A stretch of 64,000 nt of DNA from Mesostigma viride (lineage: Eukaryota > Streptophyta > Mesostigmatophyceae > Mesostigmatales > Mesostigmataceae), in contig RPFO01000123.1 in assembly GCA_009746045.1 (NCBI GenBank), positions 546,120 to 610,119 of the forward strand. Direction: 5' to 3'. Each line of letters starts with the position of its first letter. Position 1 is the first letter of the stretch. Below, in pieces: positions 47,655 to 58,526 of this stretch. A model generated the notes under the pieces. It searched no databases. It had not been told where the DNA came from and worked only from the letters and a program-made list of their open reading frames with translations. Made by a program: the position numbers and the translations under genes.

Positions 47655-48896
47655 CTAGTTTTTCTGCTGCTGCTTCCTCTTGCGGCCACGAGAGGTATTG
47701 CCACCCCGCGGCTGAGAAGCATCACCACCACGCGGCTGGGAAGCGTCACCACCACGCGGCTGAGAAGCGTCGCCACCACGAAGGGCACCGCTCTTGACGG
47801 CTTGGGAGATCTGCTGCAGCAGCTTGAGGACCTCCATCTGGGTATCCTTGGGTCCAGCGCCCGCCTTGCTCCTGCAGGCAGACGCATCATGTCCAGAATT
47901 GCCACAAGACTTGCACTTGCGAAAGTAGCAATCCTTAGCCAGATGGTTAGTCCTATTACAGAAAGTGCAGGGAGGGAAGGACTCAGAATTAGCGACAACC
48001 TTACCCTTACATGCGCGGCGTGTGTGCCCGGGCTGCCCGCAGTTGTAGCAGAAGATTTCCCGTTGCTGCTCCATCACCATGGCGACACGAGGCACCTCCG
48101 CGGCACCTCCTTCTCTGGAAACACGGGTTTGATTCGTCAGGAGCTCCTTGAGGTGAGCTCTGCATCGGTGAGTGTCGCACAGGTAACCGCGGCAGTTGGC
48201 GACCAAATTCCGCTTCTCGGATTCGGACAGAGCACAGTTTTGGATCCATCGGAGATTCACCGCCTCGTCAGGCCACCGGAGCCCCTGCTTCTCCAGCATG
48301 TCGTAGTAAGAGTTGAGGTGCTCGATGATGGTCTGCCCGGGCTTCGGCTTTGCATCTACAAATTCCTCGATCTCGTCGCAGGTTTTGGCAGTGATAGAAC
48401 GAAGAAAAGTCTCCCTCGCTCGGCGCAGAAACTCGAACGGCGACCACCGCAGACGCTGTGCTCTATCCAGCAGCGAAATCCACTCTGGGTGGTTTTTCTC
48501 GCGGTCTCCCAGCGGGGTTCCACGAAGAAACTCCAGCCAGTCCGGAATGATGTCTCGGTTGCCCGCGAGCCTGCGGAAAAACGGCCCAAGAGAGCTTACA
48601 AAGCGATCCCGGTCTGCTTGAATAGCACCAGGCACCAGCGGGGCTGGAACCCATTTCTTGATTGCCGACAGCAGCTTCGCCTCTTGAAGCAAGGTCTCCC
48701 GCCGAAGCACTTTATCACGCGCACGCTGGTTGTCACTACTAGTACTTCCCTGCCCGCAGCCCTCCTCCCGGGGCTGGTCGGACATATTCTTATTGTCATC
48801 CCTGTGCTCGCCTGGGCCAGGGTCGACAGAAAATTGAGCCGGTCCGTGCTCACCAGGGCCAGACCTCTGCTCTGAAAGATTGTCGTCCGAAGACAT
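47655..48896 (-). CDS. gag: Copia-B gag with three zinc knuckles
   Basis: 413 aa from the ATG at 48,894-48,896, only 13 nt inside the LTR. Helical capsid region at about residues 70-260 (including WLEFLRGTPLGDRE, SPFEFLRRARE). Three CCHC motifs follow: CYNCGQPGHTRRAC, CTFCNRTNHLAKDC and CKSCGNSGHDASAC. The C-terminus has three perfect RGGDASQP repeats and a basic end (RGRKRKQQQKN). Most copia Gags have one knuckle; three suggests stronger nucleic-acid binding. Confidence 0.9.
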   Translation of the reverse strand: MSSDDNLSEQRSGPGEHGPAQFSVDPGPGEHRDDNKNMSDQPREEGCGQGSTSSDNQRARDKVLRRETLLQEAKLLSAIKKWVPAPLVPGAIQADRDRFVSSLGPFFRRLAGNRDIIPDWLEFLRGTPLGDREKNHPEWISLLDRAQRLRWSPFEFLRRARETFLRSITAKTCDEIEEFVDAKPKPGQTIIEHLNSYYDMLEKQGLRWPDEAVNLRWIQNCALSESEKRNLVANCRGYLCDTHRCRAHLKELLTNQTRVSREGGAAEVPRVAMVMEQQREIFCYNCGQPGHTRRACKGKVVANSESFPPCTFCNRTNHLAKDCYFRKCKSCGNSGHDASACRSKAGAGPKDTQMEVLKLLQQISQAVKSGALRGGDASQPRGGDASQPRGGDASQPRGGNTSRGRKRKQQQKN

Positions 48897-48909
48897 TGCA
48901 ATGAATACA

Positions 48910-49391
48910 AGTTGCAAATAAATGGAATGCGATGTAAATCAGAAAGCATGAAATGAACGTTGTGTTTATTGTTCTCATACGTTATTGTCGTTGCTGCATA
49001 ATTCGTCTTCGTTGCGCATATATTCTATTGCGCTTGGCACCTTCATCAGTCTTGCTGAATATCCTACGTGGACATGCATTCCGTGTAGTTCAGTGCATGC
49101 CGCGTGTTAGATACTTCTAGAATCCTCTAGGAGGTACCAAGGCAGATGCGCATACATAATAGGCCGATAGTCGGCTCAGTCCTATTGACAGTACTACACC
49201 GGCCCTTGACCAGCCGGTGACGTGGAGGCCTGGGAGACGCCCACATATTCTACGTGGCGTTATCCCATTGGCGAGTACTAGTGAAGTACAGCCATTGGCC
49301 CAATACTACAATAAAGTATATTGTAGTAATTTGTACAAGATCCTCTATCTCTGAGGACCCATGTGGACCCTAGATGGGTCTCCAACCAACT
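48910..49391 (-). repeat. Copia-B 5' LTR
   Basis: 482 bp. On the coding strand the LTR is followed by TGTATTCATTGCA and then the gag ATG; no TGG-type primer-binding site is visible at the junction. Confidence 0.9.
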
Positions 49392-50888
49392 ATATATGGC
49401 CTATAATACATTCTAAGCTACTTCCTGCAAGCGTGGGAATGTAAACCACACTTGCTCGGGGTGCACCAGGGCACCTGCATCCCCATGATCTATCAAGCTA
49501 TGCCCAGCTAAGGGGGAGCCTGTCATGGGGGGGGAGATCGGCATAGCTATACAAGAGCTAGAGCGTGGCATCTCGATCAGCAGAGAGTAGCTCTCTGCAT
49601 GGGCACAGCATAACTAGATAAAGCTAGGCGTCATCTGGAGTGTGGCACATCATAGGCACACGTGTACATCATTGGCTAAATAATACTCGTGAATCAGCTA
49701 GCTGGTATAGAGCCTGTTGTAGGAGGCTTACATGTACATGGCCGCGGTCTATCTATATTTCTACACTAGTACTGCTGTATTCCCCTAAGCCGGGGCGTCT
49801 GGAGTCGTTGGGGCCGCGGGGGTCGCCTGCCAGGGCTTGTGGCCGACGTAGATGGCCGCCCCCTTCCAGTACACCGGCTGGCCCGCCTCAAGTGGTCTGC
49901 CGGAGCTGGAGGTAGGTCGGCCATAGCTCCCGTCGCCGTTGTTGCTGCGCCAGGGTCAAGTCGTCGTCAAGGGTGAAGTGAGTCTTCTCGAGCCGCTTCC
50001 GGACGGCGTCTGAGAAAAGAAATCTTGTCCGCTGGGTTCTTAAAGGTGAGGAGGAGCGGGGGCGCCCCTGCCATACCCCGCGCGCCGGGAACTTAGGCGG
50101 TGGGCGACCAGCTCGATCTCACCATTAAGGCCCATGCGACCAAGGTTTTTTTCTCTCAAACGCTCGCGTAAGTAAACTTCTCGGAATTCTCACCTTCTTC
50201 CATGTCGATGTTTTCAGTGACGATGACGTTGAGGCTGCGCTTGGCGAGCTCAGCCTCCCCGCCGAGGTCGAGCGTCTGCTGCTGGAGCTGTGCTGCGACG
50301 GCGGAGGTGGTGGAGGTGGTGTGCTGCTAAGCATGTCCGCCCAGGTCGGGACGGGAGGAGCATCGCCAGCCAGGCCAGCTGGGGCGGCCGGGCTTGGCGG
50401 CAATGTCCTTCACCGCCTGAGCGGTGCACTCAAGGCCTGCGGTGTTTTGCAGGACCTCGATGGCAATTGCATTGTCCTTAAGGTGCTGGTCGATGTCGCG
50501 AAGCTGGGCGGTACCTGATGGAGTCGGTGGAGGCGGAGGGGGGGGGGTTGGAGGCGAGGAGGGTGGCAGTGGCGGTGGGGATGGTGGGGAGCTCAGCAGC
50601 CAGCGTGCGACCCACAGCTGCCACATCTGCAGCGAGGGGCGTCACGTGCTGTGAGATGGCTGCGTGGAGGTGGAGGAGGAGGGTGGATTCGGTCAAGGGG
50701 ATGGGTTGCCAGAGGTCTGCGCTAGCACGCTGAAGGATGGAAAAGAGGGCGGCAAGGTGCAGGCGCGGTTGCGACCAGCCAGAGCTAGACAGGTCAGGTG
50801 CGCGGGACTGAAACTGGCCGTCAGACTGGCTGCGGAAGCATTTGTGGCGTTGGAGGCCTGCGCTGGCACAGGTCAAGAAGGAAGGCAT
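49392..50888 (-). pseudogene. ORF1-type LINE, right flank of the PLV
   Basis: Minus-strand ORF1 begins near 50,888 (MPSFLTCASAGLQRHKCFRS), passes through a helical part (HVTPLAADVAAVGRTLAAEL) and ends near 49,800 with the same C-terminal motif as the left flank. Frames change at a long G run near 50,540 and again near 50,400, so it is broken. The 3' UTR runs 49,392-49,790. Its last piece and tail lie at 42,908-42,930, beyond copia-B. Site 49,793 is the empty version of the SINE-like insertion at 12.57 kb. Confidence 0.6.
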
Positions 50889-51330
50889 TAATTAATTAAT
50901 TAATTAATTATCAACATCACTCCGTTGGGAGTCAATGTAGCACATATCCCTGAGAAGGGGCATGTGGCTTTTAATACATTCTAGGCTACTTCCTGCAAGA
51001 GTGGAATGTAAGCAGCACTTCTTGCTCTAGGTGCCTCAAGGGCACCGGCACCCTCATGATCTTCACACTATGCCCAGCTAAGGGGGAGTATGTCATGTGG
51101 GGGAAGATCATCATGGCTATACAAGAGCTAGGGCATGGCTTCTCGACAGAGAGCATCTCTCTGCATGGCATAGCATGGCTAAATTCTTAATGCAACATCC
51201 ATGGGGGTCCCATTATAGACAAAGCATGGCTAAATGTTGAAGGCATCATGCATCCATGGGGGCCATTATGGGCGCACATGCGCGTGGGCCACATGCTAGG
51301 CTAAGCCTTACTAATCTACACTACTGGTAT
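50889..51330 (-). repeat. Tail and 3' UTR of a second ORF1-type LINE
   Basis: TTAATTAA repeats at 50,888-50,912, then on the minus strand the ACTCCCAACGGAG tail motif and about 400 bp similar to 49,392-49,790. Its coding part resumes at 55,111 after the nested LINE. Confidence 0.6.
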
Positions 51331-51341
51331 ATATATTCCTA

Positions 51342-54300
51342 TAGGGGCGCGCTCAGCACGCGCGCGCCTGTGTTGCTCAACGGCCCCTCAACCGGCCAGC
51401 AGTCCCGGCCCCCTCCCCCCTCCCGCCTCGGCTCCCACCGGCTTCCAGCCCCCGCCGCCCGACTACTCGGCCAGTTGGCGTTGGCTTGACACGGTTCCCT
51501 GGGATGCATGCGCCATCAACCCGACGTCTACCCTGACCGACCTCCCCCACCGCGCGCGTAGCCTTTTCGCGCAATGTGCAATCGTTTCTCTCCGGCGCAT
51601 GCACGCCGCTCCGGACGACCCGCTGGGCTTTAAACTGCACATGGTGACCCCCCGCCTGCTCCTCACCCCTCTCGGGCGTGGTGTGCGCGGCCTCCAGGGT
51701 GCGGTTATTGCCCGTTGCCGACGCTTTCTGCAGGGGGACTGCATGGGAGGGGCTGTTTGGCGTGCCGCCCCCGCGCACGGCCCGGCTGTCGGGGGAGGTC
51801 AACTTCGAGCGGGTGGCCGCCGACGTCATCCGCCTCGTCCGCGAGGGGCAGCTCAGCCGGGCCATGATCCGCTTGGAAATGGCCAAGCTGGCCCCCGCCA
51901 ATGCGGCTACCCTGGCGGCCTTGGAGGCTCTTCACCCTGCGGAGCCCGGATTCCAGCTGCCCGTGCCGGACCCCCTGCCGGCCCCCCTCCGGCTGGACCG
52001 CGACTGCTTCCTGGAGGTGATGCGTGCGGTCCCGCGGGCTTCCTCTACCGGGCCGTCGGGCTGGCGCTACGAGCACTTGGAGGTCCTGGTGGGGCATGGG
52101 GGCGAGGACATTCTCTTTGACACCCTCATTGACCTGGCGGCTGGTCGCGTTCCTCCCGCTGCGCGCGAGTGGTTAGCGGGCGCTCGCCTCCTCGCTCTGC
52201 TCAAGGGTGTCTTGCCCCCCCTGAGGGCAAGGTGCGCCCGATCGCCTGCGGTGAGGTGCTCCGCAAGCTCGTGGGCAAAGTGATCTGCCGCCAAAAGGCG
52301 CCCGAGCTCCGTGCCTTTTTCTGCCCGCCCCTCGCAGCGGGTGAGACCTCGGTGGCGGCCCAGCTGGGGGTGACGACTCCAGGCGGGGCGGATATCCTCA
52401 TCCATTCGGTGCAGGCCTACCTCGAGGCCCACCCCACCCACGCTGTCGTCAAGGTCGACTGCCACAACGCGTTCAACAGTCTGTCCCGCGCCAGCATGTT
52501 TGCGGCCGTCATGGAGTCCTTCGAGGACTTGTACGCTTGGACAGCCGTGTGCTACGGCCAGCCCGGCCAACTGGTTCACATCATGGACCGGACGGCACTC
52601 GCGGCGGCCTGCTGTCGCGGTCGGGCACCCAGCAAGGGGACCCCCTGGGACCCCTGTACTTTGCCGCCCCCCTCCAGGGTTGCCTCCAAGCGGTCCATGC
52701 TGCCCACCCGGCGGTCGCTATTCAGGCCTACTTGGATGATATCTACCTTCTGGGCCCTGTGCCGGACACCACCGCGGCTCTGCTGGCACTGCAGACCGCG
52801 GTGGCCGACATCAACCTCCAGTTGACCCTGGCCAAGTGCGCGGTGTACTCGCCCCAAGGTGATTGCTCCGGCTTTCCGCCCCAGCTCTTGGGCCGGGACG
52901 AGCGCCTCCATGGGTTGGATGTCCTCGGCGTTCCGGTTGGCGACCCCGCGTTTGTCATCGATGCTCTGCGGGCCGCCCTCGAGGCACGCACTGAGGTACT
53001 GCCCTTGATTGCGCGCCTTCATGATTCGCAGACCAAGGGTCTGCTTCTGTGGTTTTGCGCTCACCCTCGCGTCGTTCACTGGCTCCGGGGCGCTCTTCCG
53101 GCTCAGGTCCGGCTGGCCGCCGAGGGCCACGACGAACGCATCCAGTCGGCCTTGGCGCAGCTGGTCCCGGGCCCCGACCTCCCGCCACATGCTATTCGCA
53201 TTGCCTCCCTGCCTGCACGGATGGGTGGCTGCGGTCTGACTCGTGCCGCCCGGCTGGCCCCAGCAGCATTTTTGGGCTCCGTCGCTCAGTCGTGGGCGGA
53301 AAGCTGCCGGCTCCTGCCCCTTTTGGCAACGGCAGCGCCTGACCTCCTGGACCCCAGCAGCCCTTTGCCCTTCGTCACCGCCATCCAGGAGGCCTATGCT
53401 GAGATCCAGCAGGCCTGTTCTCCCGTCCGTGCCGCTCAGGCGGTACAGCGCCACCTCCCTCGCGGCACTCCCTCGGTCGCCTCCGTTCAATCTCCCGCCG
53501 CATTCCCTGCTCGCGTCATCGATAAACACCAGAAAACCTACGCGGGTATTCTGCACACGGCTGATTGGATTGCTCTTTTCGCGGACCTCAACGCCCAGGG
53601 ACGTGCGTGGCTGTTCTCGCTTTCCTTGCGGAGTGTGGGCTCGGCGTACCTTCGTGCTCTTCCCATGGCCCCCCCATTCGCCTTGGCTCCCAGCCACTAC
53701 TCGGTGGCGCTCCGGCACCAGCTATTTGCCCCGCAGCCTCTTGTTCCGGCCGGGCGGCCTTGTGGTAGCTGTGGGCAGCCGCTGGATCCCACGGGGACTC
53801 ACTACCTTGCCTGCATGGGGGGCCAACAGAATCAGAATTGGTATTTGTATTTGCACACTGTCCTCCTGACGGTGGTGCTCGCCATGATTCGGTCGGTTTT
53901 CCCCCACGCGAACATCCGGTCCGAGGATGCGGATGGCGCTGCCTTCTATTCCCCCAACCACCGGCCTGACATCGTGGTGCTGGACTTTGAGGGGGGTGGC
54001 CGGCATGCATCTGCTTATTGACGTTTCGGTGGCGCGGCCCTTGGCTCTTAGCCACGTGGCTGGGGCCTCCCTCACGGCAGGTTACACGGCGGACCGGGCG
54101 GAGCGGGCCAAGCTCCTGGCCTACGGCGACGTCGGGCACCATCGTGTGGTGCCCTTTGTCCTGGAGGAGTTTGGGGCCATGGGGCCCCTGACCTCCGCCT
54201 TCTTCAAGGAGTGTTGCCGGCTCCGGGAGGACCGGCTGGACCTGGAGGGCCAGCGGGCCCCATGGTCGGCGCGGACCTGGACGTCATATTGGCGTCAGCG

Positions 54301-54520
54301 CTTGTCGGTGGCGCTGACTCGGGCCATGGCTGACATCATGCTCCGCCGTACGCGGGCTGATTTTGCGGTGCAGCAGGGCTATTAGGTTCCTCCCGTTAGG
54401 CGTTTCCATTGGTCTTATCGTAGTATAGAGCTTTGACATGGCTCTGTATATAGGTTTATAGCTGGGCGTTTGCTTTGGTTTGAGTGATTTCACTCTGCTG
54501 TAAGTAATTATATTTTTAAT
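51342..54520 (+). pseudogene. LINE with RT and restriction-like endonuclease (frameshifted)
   Basis: The plus-strand ORF is spread over several frames, with changes near 52,210 (C run), 52,610 and 54,007. RT motifs: SGWRYEHLEV, VRPIACGEVLRKLVGK, VKVDCHNAFNSL (motif A, about 52,455), GTQQGDPLGPLYF (motif B) and YLDDIYLLG (motif C, about 52,732). The C-terminus has a CGSCGQ...THYLAC zinc motif (about 53,760) and RPDIVVLDF followed by IDVSVARPL, the PD..D signature of restriction-like endonuclease LINEs. Flanked by ATATATTCCTA at 51,331-51,341 and 54,521-54,531. It is nested in an ORF1-type LINE. Confidence 0.8.
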
Positions 54521-54531
54521 ATATATTCCTA

Positions 54532-55099
54532 TTCCCCCAACCACCGGCCTGACATCGTGGTGCTGGACTTTGAGGGGGGTGGCCGGCATCTGCTTATTGA
54601 CGTTTCGGTGGCGCGGCCCTTGGCTCTTAGCCACGTGGCTGGGGCCTCCCTCACGGCAGGTTACACGGCGGACAGGGCGGAGCGGGCCAAGCTCCTGGCC
54701 TACGGCGACGTCGGGCACCATCATGTGGTGCCCTTTGTCCTGGAGGAGTTTGGGGCCATGGGGCCCCTGACCTCCGCCTTCTTCAAGGAGTGTTGCCGGC
54801 TCCGGGAGGACCGGCTGGACCTGGAGGGCCAGCGGGCCCCATGGTCGGCGCGGACCTGGACGTCATATTGGCGTCAGCGCTTGTCGGTGGCGCTGACTCG
54901 GGCCATGGCTGACATCATGCTCCGCTGTACGCGGGCTGATTTTGCGGTGCAGCAGGGCTATTAGGTTCCTCCCGTTAGGCGTTTCCATTGGTCTTATCGT
55001 AGTATAGAGCTTTGACATGGCTCTGTATATAGGTTTATAGCTGGGCGTTTGCTTTGGTTTGAGTGATTTCACTCTGCTGTAAGTAATTATATTTTTAAT
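54532..55099 (+). mobile_element. 5'-truncated second copy of the endonuclease LINE in the same target
   Basis: Almost identical to 53,949-54,520 but without the 4-nt insertion GCAT found near 54,005 in the longer copy. The endonuclease end is therefore in frame here (54,557 to the stop at 54,962-54,964). A third ATATATTCCTA follows (55,100-55,110), so both copies used the same site. Confidence 0.8.
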
Positions 55100-55110
55100 A
55101 TATATTCCTA

Positions 55111-56471
55111 GTCTGAGGTGGCAGGAGGGGGCTGCCAGGGCTTGTGGTCAACGTGGATGACCGCCCCCCTCCAGTATACCGGCTTCCCCCTTGCGCTCTG
55201 CCGGAGCTGAAGGTAGGTCGGCCATCATAGCTCGCGTCGCCGCTGTTGCTGGGCCAGGGTCAAGTCGTCGTCCAGCGTGAAGCGAGTCTCCGAGAGCTTC
55301 TTGCGGCATTTTAAGGAACGCCAGCTTGTCCGCCATGTACTTAAAGGTGAGGAGCACGGGTGCCGGGCCAGCCTTCCCCCGCGCGCGGGGGAGGCGGACA
55401 GCCGACATGTCCAGCTCACCAGTGAGTAACATGGGGGCAAGAATGGCGCGCTTAAATGCCTCAAGAAGGCTCGTGGAGGTCTCACCTGCCTGCTGGTCGA
55501 AGTGCTTGACGATGACATTGTGGCTGCGCCGGGCGATGTCGGCTTCCTCGCGAAGGTCGAGGGCTTGTTGCTTGAGTTGTGCCGAGATGGTGGAGGTGGT
55601 GGAGGTGGTGTGCTGCTTAAGCAAGTCCGCCCAGGTGGAGGGAGCATCGCCGGCCGAGCCAGCAGGCGCCGGCTGGGCGGCGATGTCCTTCACCGCCTGG
55701 GCGGTGAGGCCGGCGGTGTCATGCAAGCTCTCAAGGGCGTTGGCGGTGGCTTGGAGGCGTTGGTCGAGGTCGAGGAGCTGGGCTTTGATGTCGGCAGTGG
55801 AGGCGGAAATGGCAGTGGAGGTGGAGGCGGCGGCGGTGGAAATGTGAGGAAGTTCAGCAGTCAGCGTGCCGCCGATTGCTGCTATGTCGGCAGCAAGGGG
55901 GGTCACGTGCTGCTGAAAGGCTTCCGTGAGGATGGAGCCGGAGGGTGGGGACGGAAAGGGGTGAAGCCCAGATCTCGGCGTCAGAGCGCTGGAGAAGGGA
56001 GTTGAGGATGGCGTGCTGGAGATGGGGGCGGAAGCTGCCGATCAGCCCGTAGATGTTGGCCCAGCGGCTGCCGTCCGGGGCGAGGAGGCGATTGATGGAG
56101 TAGAGATGGAGGCACAGGTCGTTAAGCGAAGCGTAATCCCCGAAGAAGATGCAGCGCATAGCATCGGTCGGAGAAATGGTGGCCCAGTCGTTATCTGCGA
56201 CCTTAAAAGGCCGGGGACGAAAGCTCGGTTCTGTGTATTGGGGGCGTGAAGACCCTCCTGTGTCGTCGGCTGGGCGGGTGCGCTTGGGGTCAGGCGATGC
56301 AGATGGCGAGGCGTTAAGCCCGGGGGGTTGCGGGACGACCACCAGTGCACGACTAGTGTCATCGCCGCCTGCCGGACCTGATGGCGAAGCTGCAGCCGGA
56401 GCTGCAGACGTATTGTCATTGCCGAGCACAGCCGCCAGGCTGCGTTGCGTCGGGGCGCATTTGTTCGCCAT
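55111..56471 (-). pseudogene. ORF1 of ORF1-type LINE
   Basis: Starts at the ATG at 56,469-56,471 (MANKCAPTQRSLAAVLGNDN). A Pro/Ser-rich region leads to a conserved stretch (FKVADNDWATISPTDAMRCI and following). After a frame change near 55,950 comes a long helical/coiled part (MTPLAADIAAIGGTL through DIKAQLLDLDQRLQ). It ends in a domain with VLLTFKYMADKLAFLK, similar to the single-stranded nucleic-acid-binding C-terminal half of LINE ORF1 proteins. Its 3' UTR continues at 51,330 beyond the nested LINE. No RT follows in this element, so it looks like an ORF1-only derivative. Confidence 0.6.
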
Positions 56472-56529
56472 ATATTGCGTTTTAGATTCGGAAAATTATA
56501 TCAGCATGTGCGTCTTAGAAAGACGAAGC

Positions 56530-57172
56530 GACAGTGATATTCACGGCTAAATTCGGTGCTCAAACGTGAAAGTTATGAGCTCCGACAGCCATGGCTACCT
56601 CGTGGCCGGAATTTCGAGGAAGGCATACGACCCATAAAACAGGGGCTCCAGTATCCGGATGTGTGGCCAGTCGAAATAGCCGGGTCTGTTGACGTCGAAG
56701 GTGGAAAATAACCCGTCAACGTCAAAGTTGTACTCAGACCAGCTAGGTTCGGTTGGGCGGCTGCGTTTGGGCTTGAGCAGGCGAGGCTGAAGGCGAGGCA
56801 TGAAGCCCGGGAGGGTGCGGGGCGACCACCAGTGCACGACTAGTGTCGATCACCGCTGCCTGCCGGACTGGAGGGCGAAGCTGCAGCCGGAGCTGCAGGC
56901 GTATTTTCATTGCCTAGCGCAGCCGCCAGGCTGCGTTGCGTAGAGGAGCGTTAACTTGCTCGTCATATATTGCGTAATAGCTTCCGAAAATTATATCAGC
57001 ATGTGCGTCTTAGAAAGACGAAGCGATTGTGATATTCACAGCTGAATTCGGTGCTCAAACGTGAAAGTTATGAGATCCGCCGTCAGCCATGGCTACCTCG
57101 TGGCTCGTGGCTCGTGGCTAACGGGAGCATGAGTTTAATTTATTAATGAGTTATTTAATTAATTAATGACAC
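56530..57172 (-). pseudogene. Another LINE 5' leader and ORF1 start, plus tail junction
   Basis: On the minus strand 57,110-56,950 repeats the LINE leader (gctcataactttcacg homologue, aagacgcacatgctgatata). A short, broken ORF1 start with SRPTEPSWSEYNFDVDG follows. At 57,118-57,172 the 5' end abuts the reverse of a LINE tail with TTAATTAA, a head-to-tail junction like that at 63.66 kb. Confidence 0.5.
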
Positions 57173-58183
57173 TTGATAGGCAGCATAAGCTAATGTGGTG
57201 TGGACAGGCCACATGTGGACCGTGGCACCAGTCATGAACTTTGTCACGCATTCCATTTGGGGAGGCACGGAGCATTGATTTTAGTCACGTGACGCAGTCT
57301 AGACGCGTAAATTAATTATAACGCTTATGATGGTGGTGTAGGCGAGGTCCCTTGCTGGTAGATCTAACGATCTATCTAAAATTTCTAATTGTAGCTATTG
57401 ATTGTATACACTAGGGGGCAGGGCCCTGAGTGGCCCGGTTCGGCCGCAGAGGGTGACGCGCGCCTGCCCACAGGCTCTTCCATGAGATGGCGCTGTTGTT
57501 CAAGAAAGGCAGGCCGCCTCTTGGACGCCCTATAGCTGCAACTAAAACAAGAATGCGGCTGACTGCCAAGTGCAGTCTCACTCAATCTTTTTGGAAGCTA
57601 GTCTAGGAGTAGCTCCTGCATGCCATCACTTTTAGATGGTCCCACCCTCTATCCCGTCATATCAAAGAGACAACCCGTCTACACCTAACTAACTGCATCG
57701 CACTGACCCATAGGAAGCTACTTCACGTTAATTGCCAAAAGCGCACCAAAAAAGAACTGTGGTGCCCTGTTGGTCACCCTGATTAGAAGCGCAGGGACTT
57801 GGCCATCATCTTCTGCAGCTGGACAGAGCTGGGTGTGCTAGCCTTCGTGTGTGCGGAGAAGTCCGGTGACCCCAAGTGCGGCAGCCGGGTGGTGGAACGG
57901 CTACCTTCAAAGGGGCTCAGTGGGGACACCGGGGCAGAGCTGGAGTGTTCAGTGTACCCCCGCTGGCGTGGCATATGCAGAAGAAGCAAGCAGAGCGCGC
58001 ACAAGTAGCATGGCCGGCACAAGTTAGAATGCGTAGTGGGAGGGAACACCATCGCACACAAGTCATACACCTGTACGCCATACGCCCGGCAAAACATGAG
58101 TGGATGCTCACGTGGCAGGTGCACAGGGCCTTGCATGCAAATGGGTAGCTTGTTGGGCTACACGTGCGGCAAATGGGTAGCTT
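57173..58183. other. No gene recognised
   Basis: Mixed composition. Open stretches on both strands are short and have no recognisable motif. Only the last few tens of bases resemble the following minisatellite (tgttgggctacacgtgcgg). Confidence 0.4.
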
Positions 58184-58526
58184 GTTGGGCGACACGTGCG
58201 GCCCAGCGTCAACCTCATGGGGGATCCCCATCGTTGGGCGACACGTGCGGCCCGGCGTCAACCTCATGGGGGATCCCCATCGTTGGGCGACACGTGCGGC
58301 CCGGCGTCAACCTCATGGGGGATCCCCATCGTTGGGCGACACGTGCGGCCCAGCGTCAACCTCATGGGGGATCCCCATCGTTGGGCGACACGTGCGGCCC
58401 GGCGTCAACCTCATGGGGGATCCCCATCGTTGGGCGACACGTGCGGCCCAGCGTCAACCTCATGGGGGATCCCCATCGTTGGGCGACACGTGCGGCCCAG
58501 CGTCAACCTCATGGGGGATCCCCCAG
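58184..58526. repeat. 49-bp minisatellite, seven copies
   Basis: Units start at 58,184, 58,233, 58,282, 58,331, 58,380, 58,429 and 58,478. Each reads gttgggcgacacgtgcggcc, then agcgtcaacctcatggggga (or ggcg..), then tccccatc. The copies differ mainly at one A/G position (order A,G,G,A,G,A,A). Because 49 is not a multiple of three and no unit has a stop on the plus strand, all three plus frames are open; this is not evidence of coding. Confidence 0.95.

Larger units (their letters stand above)
42931..49391 (-). mobile_element. Copia-B: complete Ty1/copia element with intact pol
   Basis: LTRs at 42,931-43,418 and 48,910-49,391 begin AGTTG and end CAACT. The duplication ATATA flanks the element. 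The LTRs differ by a 4-nt and a 2-nt indel plus at least one substitution, so it is young but older than copia-A. It is inserted in the 3' UTR of the ORF1-type LINE that forms the PLV's right flank. Gag and pol are both open, so it may be functional. Confidence 0.93.

Noticed and set aside
47802-48875. 357-aa plus-strand open frame
   Set aside because: Antisense to copia-B gag, which has clear zinc knuckles; no domain on this strand.
52576-53718. 380-aa minus-strand open frame
   Set aside because: Antisense of the GC-rich LINE RT, whose motifs A, B and C are on the plus strand.
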